Source: a virus | Strand: one strand, 5' to 3' | Virus record (IMG/VR): IMGVR_UViG_3300041405_000397 | Span: 1-53,374 of that record | DNA length: 53,374 nt | Part shown: one piece after another, positions 1 to 8,240 of the stretch | Layout of the letters: each line of letters starts with the position of its first letter | Position numbering within the stretch: the first letter of the stretch is position 1 | The notes under the pieces: model-generated | Database searches by the model: none | Told to the model about the DNA's origin: nothing | What the model saw: only the letters and a program-made list of their open reading frames with translations | Translations under genes and position numbers: made by a program

Positions 1-897
1 TTACTGACTAAGGTGCCGACGCAGCTCATCGAAGAAGTGCTGAGCCAGCGGTGACGCCCGCCCTGGTTCAGCTACCACCAGCGCCGCATGGCGCGACATC
101 GGCGGGATATCCAGCTTACGGCGCGCCAGCTGTTGCAGATTGCTTTCCAGCAGATGCCCGACCGGCGCAATCATGCAGCCCAGCCCCACCTCCACCGCCT
201 GCAACAGTTGAAATACCGATGTGGTTTCGAGAATGACCCGCGGCTGCAGTCCTGCATCGCGAAAATGGTTATCAAGATAGCGGCGAAAATAGCGCGTCGG
301 CTCTGCCAGACAGAGCGGCAGATCTTTAAGCTGCGCGATGGTCAGCGCCTCAGCCTGTTCCAGCGCTGGAAAATGGTGCGGATGAAAAACCAGTTCCACG
401 CCTTCATCGGCTAAAAGCTCAGCCTGAAAGTGCAGTTCGCGCAGCGTGGAAAGTTCGAAAAATCCAATACCGGCATCCACCGTGTGACTGTTTAGCGCCT
501 CAAGCAGCTGATCGGCGCTCAGCACCGCGATGCGATAATCGAGCTGGGGATAGCGCTCCTGCACCGCCTTCAGCAATTTTGGCAGTGATATGCTGCACTG
601 CGGCACCACGCCAATGCGCAGCGTGCCATTTACGCCATGCTTGAGCGATTCCACTTCCAGCTTCAGGCCCTGATAAACCGACACGATTTCCCGCGCCCAG
701 GTAAGCACGCGTTCCCCTTCGGCGGTAAAGCCATCAAAATTGTTGCTGCGGTTGATCAGCGACAGGCCAAGCTCACGCTCCAGATTCTTCAGGCGCATGG
801 AGAGCGTTGGCTGACTGACAAAGCTCGCCTCTGCCGCCCGGCCAAAGTGGCGTTCGCGCTCAAGATTACAGAGATATATAAGCTGTTTTATGTCCAT
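1..897 (-). CDS. LysR-type transcriptional regulator (host gene at attL)
   Basis: 298-residue protein of normal LysR length. An N-terminal winged helix-turn-helix covers about residues 1-60 (FGRAAEASFVSQPTLSMRLK is the recognition region), followed by an effector-binding domain that starts near residue 92 (TLRIGVVPQ). It is expected to bind DNA as a tetramer and respond to a small ligand; the ligand and target genes cannot be read from the sequence. The ATG lies inside the phage attachment core, so the coding region is intact, but everything more than about 25 bases upstream of the start codon is now phage DNA. Confidence 0.93.
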   Translation of the reverse strand: MDIKQLIYLCNLERERHFGRAAEASFVSQPTLSMRLKNLERELGLSLINRSNNFDGFTAEGERVLTWAREIVSVYQGLKLEVESLKHGVNGTLRIGVVPQCSISLPKLLKAVQERYPQLDYRIAVLSADQLLEALNSHTVDAGIGFFELSTLRELHFQAELLADEGVELVFHPHHFPALEQAEALTIAQLKDLPLCLAEPTRYFRRYLDNHFRDAGLQPRVILETTSVFQLLQAVEVGLGCMIAPVGHLLESNLQQLARRKLDIPPMSRHAALVVAEPGRASPLAQHFFDELRRHLSQ

Positions 898-922
898 TAT
901 CTTTATTTATCAACCACTTAAA
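878..922. repeat. attL core, 45-base direct repeat
   Basis: Identical to 51500-51544. The match extends 13 bases further left (865-877 against 51487-51499) with one mismatch, consistent with the host attB being slightly wider than the exact core. It covers the first six codons of the LysR gene and 25 bases in front of its ATG. Confidence 0.93.
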
Positions 923-951
923 ATTATTTTAAAACTAAAATAAAAAAATTA

Positions 952-971
952 TGTACTAATTTGTGTACTAA
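952..971. promoter_or_regulatory. Candidate integrase arm-type sites (left)
   Basis: Two copies of TGTACTAA (952-959 and 964-971), 12 bases apart, lie just inside attL. A third exact copy is at 51331-51338 on the integrase side, followed by a palindromic ATGTACAT. Repeated octamers on both sides of the core are what tyrosine integrase arm sites look like; the assignment is inference. Confidence 0.5.
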
Positions 972-977
972 TAAAAA

Positions 978-1086
978 TTTTACCATGCTCATTCTGATGC
1001 TTATCTGCCGAATAGCGGCTTTGAGCCTCAGTTAATGCGCGATTTATCTTAGCATGGCAGAAATAGTGGGCTTTGCGGATCAGGCT
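978..1086. repeat. Phage-borne diverged copy of the LysR upstream region
   Basis: This segment aligns without gaps to host DNA at 51598-51706. By eye about 87 of 109 bases match, including perfect blocks at 1001-1016, 1051-1060 and 1071-1086. The 55 bases between the core and this copy do not match the host and contain the TGTACTAA repeats. The phage therefore supplies a substitute promoter-proximal region to the gene it splits. Confidence 0.8.
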
Positions 1087-1091
1087 ATCAC

Positions 1092-1127
1092 CTAAAACGG
1101 CAGGCCAAACTGGTCATAGTCGAACTC
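1092..1127 (-). pseudogene. 3' fragment of a relative of the 1643-1906 gene
   Basis: Read on the minus strand this encodes EFDYDQFGLPF and a stop. The neighbouring intact gene ends VFDDDQFGLPF. The 36 bases differ from 1643-1678 at five positions. No start or body is present, so this is a scar of a second, diverged gene copy lying right next to the host-like segment. Confidence 0.7.
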
Positions 1128-1255
1128 AAAAAAATGTACTCCGATCAGATTTTTTTGCTGTCTATAAAGTGTGAGCAAGCCCTGCCGATAACTTAAAGGT
1201 CTAAGCATGAATTACCAATGCTGCTCATACAGAAGTTTTAATTAACTGCATTCTT

Positions 1256-1280
1256 GCCCGCTTATTGCGGGCTTTTTTTT
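1256..1280 (+). terminator. Rho-independent terminator
   Basis: GCCCGC, loop TTATT, GCGGGC, then eight T residues on the plus strand. Confidence 0.85.
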
Positions 1281-1478
1281 GCCGCCTATGCTTGAACCGC
1301 TAGCACAACCTTATTAAGGTTACTTTTATTGCCAGACAAGCCGGGCGCTCCTACCGTTCGGTGAGTGGGGACAGGCTCGCGGGAAGGCGGGTCTTTTCTC
1401 ACTATCTTCCCATGAGATTTGAACAGAACTCTTATAACAGAGCGCGTTCAGCGTTCGTATATCATCACCACGCTACTG

Positions 1479-1511
1479 CCCATCATCGCCTCTGATGATG
1501 GGACTTTTTTT
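1479..1511 (+). terminator. Rho-independent terminator
   Basis: Nine-base-pair stem CCCATCATC / GATGATGGG with a six-base loop, then AC and a run of seven T residues. Confidence 0.8.
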
Positions 1512-1612
1512 GCTTATTACAAATTAACGGCTACGCTTGAAGGACATCAGTAACGTGGTGAATTAATGTAATTTATTGCTATTTTTTGGCCTGTCAAAGA
1601 GTTGAGTTTTAG

Positions 1613-1634
1613 CCCGCCCTTGTGGCGGGTTTTT
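1613..1634 (+). terminator. Rho-independent terminator
   Basis: CCCGCC, loop CTTGT, GGCGGG, then TTTTT. It ends just beyond the 3' end of the leftward gene at 1643-1906. Confidence 0.8.
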
Positions 1635-1642
1635 AATATTTG

Positions 1643-1906
1643 TTAAAACGGCAAACCAAACTGGTCATCGTCGAACACTTCCAGTTGAGGCTTAATGCTC
1701 TCAAGCGCCAGCAGGTAGTTGATTCCCTGCGTCAGTGATGTCGGTTGCCCGAACTCCAGCCAGAAGTAAAAGGCATACGTCCGGCCAAACCAGTAGCCGC
1801 CGCCGTACTTCTTTGGGCGCTGGAAGAATACCCACTCACCTTCCCTGAAGTGCTCAAGCTCCTCGCCCCGATAAACTACCTTGAAGTTACTGTCCTTGCC
1901 GCCCAT
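1643..1906 (-). CDS. Small phage protein under LexA control
   Basis: 87 residues, rich in aromatic and charged residues (GEWVFFQRPKKYGGGYWFGR in the middle), with an acidic tail before GLPF. No signal peptide or membrane segment. I do not recognise the family; it is not DinI-like by eye. It is the last gene of the prophage on this side and is separated from the tail fibre gene by its own regulatory region with a LexA box 13 bases before its ATG. Its 3' end is duplicated at 1092-1127. Other lambdoid phages place SOS-controlled genes at this end of the tail operon, so a role after DNA damage is plausible. Confidence 0.75.
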   Translation of the reverse strand: MGGKDSNFKVVYRGEELEHFREGEWVFFQRPKKYGGGYWFGRTYAFYFWLEFGQPTSLTQGINYLLALESIKPQLEVFDDDQFGLPF

Positions 1907-1919
1907 AAACTCATCTCAA

Positions 1920-1939
1920 TACTGTTTTTATAAACAGTA
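1920..1939. promoter_or_regulatory. LexA box (SOS operator)
   Basis: A 20-base palindrome, TACTGTTTTTATAAACAGTA, matches the LexA consensus TACTG-TATATATA-CAGTA closely: both CTGT and ACAG half sites are perfect with eight A/T bases between them. It lies 13 bases upstream of the 1643-1906 gene, overlapping where its promoter or early transcript should be. Confidence 0.85.
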
Positions 1940-2112
1940 ATGTCGATCGGCACTTTTGATCAAGGCGGAGCGGCTCCCAGATTTGTAAAGAGGTTGATGG
2001 TGCGAGGTTTTTTAATCAGGCGGTTGTGCCGGCCGGCGACTAATGTCAAATGACCCACCCCGCAGCTTGCTCAGACAGGAGTGGCTGAGTCATTGTCCGG
2101 CAGCCGGGCTTT

Positions 2113-3438
2113 TTATGCGTCGAGGCCATCAAGTGCTTTCATTCTGGCCTCCAGTTCAGCCAGACGGGCCTCCATATTACTGATAATGCCATCCTGTTTG
2201 CTGATGGTATCTCCCTGCGCCTTTACCATGTCTTTCAGGTTGGCAACATATCCAACAAGCCACGCTGCAAGACCCGAATAGTTAATGCTTAACAGGTCAG
2301 GGTATTTTTCATTCCAGTAATATTCGGATACCAGGTCAGGCAGTACGGCCTGCAAATCCTGAGCAACGATGCCTAATTCACGGGAGACTGTTGGCGTGAC
2401 AGGTACCGGGCCTGAGCTAATTGGCCCCTCACTCTGCTCGCCTTCTACTGGATCAAGAGGTTCGCTATCCACCGGCGGATTTGGTACATCTCCCTCAGGA
2501 GATCGCTTGTCATAGCGCTGTGGGATTATCTTATCAATCACGTCGATATCGTAATCCACTGGCTCAAAGTTACTCTTAAGCCGACGGTCAGACGTCAGTG
2601 CGTTTCCGCTTGCGTATATAGTCCCAGGCGAACGGAAAGACCCATCATTTCTTTTCTCCCATACGTAAGCAGTACCGCCCTGCGTTAAAATGTCCCTTTC
2701 AGCCCAATACTGACCTGATTGCAGATACAAAGCATTCTGTATTACAACGGTTCCATCTCCATTCCTGATGTCCGCGTGGTAGTTATATGATCCATCAAAC
2801 CCATTGGGATGTTTATAGTAAGCAGCGCTCTTCGAGGTCGCGATTATTTGGCCTGAAACAATCCCGCCTATCCTCTGCAATGCACCGTCGATCCGTGAAT
2901 CATTACCTGCTGCAACGGTGTTTGCGGCGGTTCCGACCCCCATTGTTGCGGCATCCCCGAGCCCTAAATTCGAGCGCGCAGTCGCCTTATTAGCAACGTC
3001 ATTCAGGTTCTGACTTTTATCCATTTTGCCGGAAATGGATGCAGCAATACCATTCCAGGCAGGCCCGGTAAATGATGTGCCATCCGGCAGGTTAACCGTG
3101 ACGTTGCCGGTGCCGGTAAAAACCTGCTGCCAGTTGGCTTTGTCCAGATTAAGCCCGCGAATCGCTTTCGCTACATCCGCAGCAACCTGAGCTGTAATAC
3201 CGACTAGCGTTGCATTGGGGACCGGCGTCCATGACAAACCGGAAATGGTTGCACCGCCGTAAGCAGAGACAAGAGTAAGCGCCGTCGCTGAATCAACAGA
3301 CTTAATCCCAAGCGTGTAGGTCACGCCTCCGACTACCACCACAACGAAATCATTGGCTTTCAGCTCGCTGGTAAAGCTGGTTCCTGTGCCGGTTACCGCG
3401 GCTGAGTTATTGGTTAAAGCAATAGTGCCTGCTGGCAT
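2113..3438 (-). CDS. Tail fibre protein with S74 intramolecular chaperone
   Basis: 441 residues. The N-terminal part (MPAGTIALTNNS to about residue 70) is a tail-attachment type domain. The middle has collar-like repeats (ARSNLGLGDAAT). The C-terminal part from about residue 283 (TSDRRLKSNFEPV) is a peptidase S74 chaperone that helps trimerise the fibre and then cuts itself off before the Ser-Asp pair. A Pro- and acid-rich insert of about 45 residues interrupts the chaperone domain, and the protein ends in a heptad-like coiled coil (ISNMEARLAELEARMKAL). It is the distal adhesin and likely decides host range. A leftward terminator separates it from the upstream tail gene. Confidence 0.88.
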   Translation of the reverse strand: MPAGTIALTNNSAAVTGTGTSFTSELKANDFVVVVVGGVTYTLGIKSVDSATALTLVSAYGGATISGLSWTPVPNATLVGITAQVAADVAKAIRGLNLDKANWQQVFTGTGNVTVNLPDGTSFTGPAWNGIAASISGKMDKSQNLNDVANKATARSNLGLGDAATMGVGTAANTVAAGNDSRIDGALQRIGGIVSGQIIATSKSAAYYKHPNGFDGSYNYHADIRNGDGTVVIQNALYLQSGQYWAERDILTQGGTAYVWEKRNDGSFRSPGTIYASGNALTSDRRLKSNFEPVDYDIDVIDKIIPQRYDKRSPEGDVPNPPVDSEPLDPVEGEQSEGPISSGPVPVTPTVSRELGIVAQDLQAVLPDLVSEYYWNEKYPDLLSINYSGLAAWLVGYVANLKDMVKAQGDTISKQDGIISNMEARLAELEARMKALDGLDA

Positions 3439-3455
3439 AGTTTTCTCCGGGCAAT

Positions 3456-3480
3456 AAAAAACCCGGCGCAGTGGCCGGGT
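3456..3480 (-). terminator. Leftward terminator before the tail fibre gene
   Basis: On the minus strand ACCCGGC, loop CACTGC, GCCGGGT, then a T run. It would trim late transcripts between 3499-4572 and the tail fibre gene unless the polymerase is Q-modified. Confidence 0.75.
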
Positions 3481-3498
3481 CTGTTGAAGGGGTTTAAT

Positions 3499-4572
3499 TC
3501 AGAAGTAATCGACAGCGTCCAGACAGGGAAGTGAGCACCCAACCTGCTTGGCTTTTTGATAAAGACTTACAGGAGCGTCAGCCCCTACTGGTCGGGCCCG
3601 CGCGCAGGAAACGCTGTTGCCGGACATCTTGAATCCGGCATACAGAACAGGCCGGAATGAATAGTTCCCTGATGACCGACTAAAATCTCCGCGCTGAATT
3701 CCGATGCTGCAAAGCGGCACCATAGGCTGCGCCACATTCCCGGACGGGCCCACCCAGCTCAGCACCTCTCCGGAGGACGTGTCGAAATTGTCATAGTTGG
3801 GAAAGTTGAATGAGCCACCACGCCACATAACCGGAGGGTATTTGCTGGAGAAGGTAATGACATTCTGGGCGTTACGAATCACCATTCCCCAGCCTGACGC
3901 TGGCAGCGACGGAGAGAATGCGCAGGAGATAATGACCAGCTGCACGCCTGCAACAGAGTCGCCCACGCCCGCCCCTCCGGCGCTGCCAAAGCCGGTATAA
4001 CACTCAATGCGGTTGTTATCCCTGTTGAGGAATAACGGCGTTGCCGTGTTGTTCCATCGGGCAAATACCACATACGGGCCCATATTCAGAACGCTGGCCG
4101 GGATATCCCAGTATCCATTCACATCCACAGTACCGCGCCATGTAACGTAGCCAAGATAACTGGTGTCGTTGATCTCCATGAAGTTGGCACCGTCCGTGAT
4201 GCGCGCTCCGTAACTGCCGGGGTTTGACTGCCCGGCTATGGAAAAAACATCAACCGTGGCGAAGTTATTGACCACGTTTTCCACGCCCTTACTGCCGCCC
4301 ACTGAATAACTGAAATTACCTCCGGCATCCACGCCCCAGCCATTCACATAGAAGAACTGCGGTACCTGACCGTCTCCCGGAAAGATGCTCACGAGGCTTC
4401 GCGGCACAACCAGCGGAGTAGCGCCGGGCGTTGGCGCCTTAATGCTTCGGGTTCGATCCCTGCCGTTAAGCTGCATACTCGCCAGATAAGAAAGAAAGCG
4501 CGTCCCTGCATCCAGGATGATTTGCTTGCCGCCATCATCCGGGGTAATCCTTACGCCGTAATAGTCCGCCAT
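3499..4572 (-). CDS. Tail tip or fibre-associated protein (DUF6453-like)
   Basis: 357 residues starting MADYYGVRITPDDG. Proteins with this beginning lie directly downstream of J in many lambdoid and lambda-tailed phages. No enzyme motif is visible. The body is Gly-, Ser- and aromatic-rich as in beta-structured virion proteins, with several Cys near the C terminus (CARARP, GCSLPCLDAV). The stop overlaps the J start side by one base, so it is translationally linked to J. A function in the tail tip, or as a base for the fibre, is inferred from position. Confidence 0.65.
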   Translation of the reverse strand: MADYYGVRITPDDGGKQIILDAGTRFLSYLASMQLNGRDRTRSIKAPTPGATPLVVPRSLVSIFPGDGQVPQFFYVNGWGVDAGGNFSYSVGGSKGVENVVNNFATVDVFSIAGQSNPGSYGARITDGANFMEINDTSYLGYVTWRGTVDVNGYWDIPASVLNMGPYVVFARWNNTATPLFLNRDNNRIECYTGFGSAGGAGVGDSVAGVQLVIISCAFSPSLPASGWGMVIRNAQNVITFSSKYPPVMWRGGSFNFPNYDNFDTSSGEVLSWVGPSGNVAQPMVPLCSIGIQRGDFSRSSGNYSFRPVLYAGFKMSGNSVSCARARPVGADAPVSLYQKAKQVGCSLPCLDAVDYF

Positions 4573-7500
4573 TAGCTCAGTTTCCCCGCCCTGAATCGCT
4601 CAACCCCACCGGCGTCGTAAACAGAAAATCCTGTTTCATCCATACGCGTTGAGCCTCCGCCGCCTGCGCCGCCAAAAAAGAAGCCGGCATTTTTATCAAT
4701 TCGCCAACCTACCGCTCCGTTGTAATTTGTCGACTGGATGAAATTACCAATCTTGGCATTATCTATCGTCCCGTCCTGAATGAATGCTGAGCGCAAAAAG
4801 ACCTGACCATTTACAGCCGCAAACGCCAGCTGATAGCTGCCCGCACTACTGCCAGAGTAAATTCCGAACTGGTCAGCGCTAAACGCAATGGTGGACTTAT
4901 AGCCACTTCCTGAAGGTTCAATGCCCATCGCCATACCGGTTTTATAATTCTGTCCGTTGCGCTGGATTTGAAGACCTACATCATAAAATGCGCTGGCGCT
5001 GCCATCCGAATTAACGGTGGCCGTAAGCTTCTGGTTAACAGAGGAAGTGAGATCGCCAATCTGAGCCTGAACAAGCGTATTCTGCTCAGCCATGGCCCTG
5101 TTGACATCGGCTATGGTAGTGCGGACAGTGATGATATCTGCCCTTACCTCTCCGAACTGGCGGAACTGGTGATTTACACTGGAGTCATTATCGAGGGCGT
5201 TTTGAAGCATCCCTTCAATGTTGGTGTCAATTACCCCACTTAACCGCTCAAAGGCACCAGAGTTTCGTATAGCGTCATCGATATAATCCAGCATGCCAGG
5301 GATGTCGCCGGATGCCTTTCCAGATACTTCAACAAAAGGTGATACGCCGAAGGCATTCTTTGTGCGAACGTACATATAGTAGGTTGTGTCAGCTTTCAGC
5401 CCGTGTAACGTCCATTGCGATGCCCGCCCAAGGAACTGAGCTTCATTCTCAACGTTACCAATGCTGGTTACCCTGACCTCACCTGTGTACCAAAATTCAA
5501 ATGAAGTATCTGTCGTTGCTGACACGCTCATCACAGGCACGATATCTGCGGAAAAGATGCCAGGAGTCCACTGCACAAATGAAGGCGCAGAAGGTGCGCC
5601 GATAACCAGACTCACCTGCGTCTCAGCGCCTTTCATGCCGTTGTCATTGCGACCACGGACGCCCAGCGTATAACTTCCGGCATCAAGCCCGTAAAACTCA
5701 TAACGGAACTGATCGGTCTCATACTGCGCGACAACCTTTCCATCAAGGTTGTACACATACAGCTCAAACATCATTCTCTTTGTTGTTGTTGCCGTCTCCC
5801 AGGTGGCCGTTACCTGCACCGTTTCAGTGTTATTGTTGATAATGCGCAGATTCTCGATATTCGGAACCCGATATCCGTTCAGGGTATCGTTGGGAATATC
5901 AAACACGGCGCCATCATCAACAATAGCCTGTTTGTTGGGGTCATACAGAGTGGCCGAGATACTGTAAAGCGAGTTGTTATCGTCCTCTGTGATACCCATT
6001 ACCCTGAACAGTCGGGTGGCTACCTCTCCCGTTGAAATGACAAATATAGTGCCGTCGCGCACCCATGCGGGCACCGACTTAAGAGTGATAATCCTTCCTG
6101 AAGCAGATGCTATTTCGTACTTAACGAATTTGCCATCAGAGCCCATAAGCGACATCCGGTCTCCGGCGCCAGCCATGCTGGAAACGTCAGCATCGACAGT
6201 AATTCTGGTTCCGATGTGCGAAGTTATTCTTCCGCCTAACCGGGTTGCCGAATAATTGTTGTCCATCAGCTCAATGACATCGCCAGGCATGAATGCGATC
6301 GCATCTCTTGCCATCCTGAAGCTGACTTTTTTGGTTTCCCGCTTTGCCGTCTCCAGCAACCATTTGCCAGCCCGGAATGCCTGCCCCCGCGACGTGCATC
6401 CGAATGCCTCCAGTGTCGTCTCGTTGTACTGGTAACGATCGATCATTGCGTCATCGGAGACGTATTCTTTTACCTGCTCCCAGCCATTGTTTGGGTCAGT
6501 CCACGAAACCACTACGGCATTAAAACGCTCTGATCGCTTCATCGAACTGTATGTGAACAGGCCATCTATAACGCTGGCATTTGTCACTGCAGCAACCGGG
6601 TCCTGCGGGTTGTCGAGTATGATTGAAAAGCGCAGTCCATCCCACAGGGCGATGCCGCGAAACATCCCGGCGATGTCATCCAGCAGGTCTCTTGCCGTCT
6701 TCTGCTCAGTGATGTAAGCATTGAGCGTGAAGCGCGGTTCCTTTCCGCCATAACCATCATCAACCAGCTGATCGCAGAACTGTGAAAGCACATACAAACT
6801 TCCGTCATCGACGTCGATATAACCGGCACGCTTAGCCAGCCCAAAGCGAGTATTTTTAACCAGTGCCCGGAAAAGCCACGCAGGATTATTTGTCCAGGAC
6901 GATTTAAATCCCCCAGTCCAGATTCCTGCATAGGTGCGGTTTATTGGGTCATAATTGTCAGGTACATCCACAATCAGTCCACGAAGGTGATAGGTTCTCG
7001 TCGGCGTGTCGGTGTACTGGTCGCGGTCTATTACTGCGCCTGCAATGGCTGCGTAGGGATAGGAGAGGTTCTGATCTGTTATTTCACTGAAGCTGTTCCA
7101 GATGGTGCCGTTGGTGAGCAGGTCACTTCCGCTGTCGGCGGTCAGCCTCCGCAAGCGTATATCGAAGGGCTTTGTTGCCGGCGCATCAATCATATGCGCT
7201 TCAAGATACTCACCGGATATTTTGCCGGAAATGGTAACCATCTTGACCACTTCCCATCCGCTATTCCCGACCCTGACGTCAATCGACATACTGACGGACG
7301 TTTCTTTCTGATTGCCCTTGGTATCCTGCTCCGCCAACCCCGTCACGCCAATGTTCATCCTCACGCGAGTGACATCAGTGTCTGTTACGGTGCGCACAAG
7401 TGGCGTGTTCAGCGTCACCTCAGTGTTGACTACAGTTGTTGATTCGATTGAGTCAAACCCGGCTATGGGTGCCTGTGTTGCTGAGCCCGGCCGCCACGCG

Positions 7501-7703
7501 ATGCTAACGCCATTAATGCTGGGCTTCCCTGCACTGTCAGTGACTGAAGTCTTGTTAAGCATGAATGAAGAGAGGCTGTTTTGATCTACCGGTCCGTAGA
7601 TTGGGCCTTCTGAAATCAGGTCGAGAACGCGGAGGAATTGCTTTGATTTTAAATTGTCGTCGATAAGTTTTGGTGTACTTCCACCGCCGCCGCCTGAGCT
7701 CAT
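4572..7703 (-). CDS. J: Tail tip host-specificity protein J
   Basis: 1043 residues, close to lambda J. It starts with the typical Gly-rich leader and KLIDDNLKSKQFLRVLDLISEGPI. The first 600 residues form the conserved tail-hub part (FDIRLRRLTADS, AIWRG-like turns, KKVSFRMARDAIAFMPGDVIEL). Two fibronectin type III-like domains follow at about 610-800. The C-terminal 250 residues include a coiled segment (RADIITVRTTIADVNRAM) and the central straight fibre type domain ending VERFRAGKLS. In lambda, J closes the tail tip and its end binds the receptor. Confidence 0.95.
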   Translation of the reverse strand: MSSGGGGGSTPKLIDDNLKSKQFLRVLDLISEGPIYGPVDQNSLSSFMLNKTSVTDSAGKPSINGVSIAWRPGSATQAPIAGFDSIESTTVVNTEVTLNTPLVRTVTDTDVTRVRMNIGVTGLAEQDTKGNQKETSVSMSIDVRVGNSGWEVVKMVTISGKISGEYLEAHMIDAPATKPFDIRLRRLTADSGSDLLTNGTIWNSFSEITDQNLSYPYAAIAGAVIDRDQYTDTPTRTYHLRGLIVDVPDNYDPINRTYAGIWTGGFKSSWTNNPAWLFRALVKNTRFGLAKRAGYIDVDDGSLYVLSQFCDQLVDDGYGGKEPRFTLNAYITEQKTARDLLDDIAGMFRGIALWDGLRFSIILDNPQDPVAAVTNASVIDGLFTYSSMKRSERFNAVVVSWTDPNNGWEQVKEYVSDDAMIDRYQYNETTLEAFGCTSRGQAFRAGKWLLETAKRETKKVSFRMARDAIAFMPGDVIELMDNNYSATRLGGRITSHIGTRITVDADVSSMAGAGDRMSLMGSDGKFVKYEIASASGRIITLKSVPAWVRDGTIFVISTGEVATRLFRVMGITEDDNNSLYSISATLYDPNKQAIVDDGAVFDIPNDTLNGYRVPNIENLRIINNNTETVQVTATWETATTTKRMMFELYVYNLDGKVVAQYETDQFRYEFYGLDAGSYTLGVRGRNDNGMKGAETQVSLVIGAPSAPSFVQWTPGIFSADIVPVMSVSATTDTSFEFWYTGEVRVTSIGNVENEAQFLGRASQWTLHGLKADTTYYMYVRTKNAFGVSPFVEVSGKASGDIPGMLDYIDDAIRNSGAFERLSGVIDTNIEGMLQNALDNDSSVNHQFRQFGEVRADIITVRTTIADVNRAMAEQNTLVQAQIGDLTSSVNQKLTATVNSDGSASAFYDVGLQIQRNGQNYKTGMAMGIEPSGSGYKSTIAFSADQFGIYSGSSAGSYQLAFAAVNGQVFLRSAFIQDGTIDNAKIGNFIQSTNYNGAVGWRIDKNAGFFFGGAGGGGSTRMDETGFSVYDAGGVERFRAGKLS

Positions 7704-7712
7704 ATTTTCACC

Positions 7713-8240
7713 TTAACTGATGGATTCCGACCAATCCTGATTATTAGAAGTGTCGATACCGAGAGATATCACGTTGGAACCAACAACCATCTCGCCAAGC
7801 AAAAGCGGTACCGGACGGCCCTGACCAATCCGGTTCTCTGCGCTGGTAAAAGAGTTATTGGTTAGCGAGTTATTTGCTGCGTCATCAGCTGATGTTTTAG
7901 TCTTCATGTGGGAAGTCATGTAGAGCGAGTAAGCGACCGAAGCCACCGTTACCGCCACCATGATCCATGCCGCTGCGGCGGCACTTATCGAACCTTCAAC
8001 GACGGGCGCGAACAGCACCGTTGAGCCATCCTTAAGATGACGGTTCATATGAAATTCGAGTTCATTGCTGGCCACGTCTGAACGATCAACGCGAATACGC
8101 AGGCGGGTTTTATAGAAATCTCGTTTAAATGCAGGGCACTGTGCCAGGAGCAGTCTCAATCCCTGTGAAGGAGTATCAACGTTTAAAGCGATCTGACGGA
8201 AATGTCGTCGAAGATTCCCCGCAAATCTAAAGATGAGCAT
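7713..8240 (-). CDS. I: Tail assembly protein I
   Basis: 175 residues with the lambda tail assembly I layout: a beta-grasp-like N-terminal half (MLIFRFAGNLRRHF), a hydrophobic helix in the middle (WIMVAVTVASVAYSLYM) and a C-terminal stretch with GQGRPVPLLLGEM. It lies between K and J as in lambda. The start overlaps the end of K by 58 bases. The protein is needed for tail tip assembly but is thought not to stay in the virion. Confidence 0.85.
   Translation of the reverse strand: MLIFRFAGNLRRHFRQIALNVDTPSQGLRLLLAQCPAFKRDFYKTRLRIRVDRSDVASNELEFHMNRHLKDGSTVLFAPVVEGSISAAAAAWIMVAVTVASVAYSLYMTSHMKTKTSADDAANNSLTNNSFTSAENRIGQGRPVPLLLGEMVVGSNVISLGIDTSNNQDWSESIS

Larger units (their letters stand above)
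1128..1642. other. Non-coding left end with three rightward terminators
   Basis: No open reading frame with a ribosome binding site was found on either strand. The stretch contains three intrinsic terminators, listed separately, all reading rightward, and no obvious promoter. It may insulate phage genes from host transcription or encode short terminated RNAs; nothing in the sequence decides between these. Confidence 0.5.
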
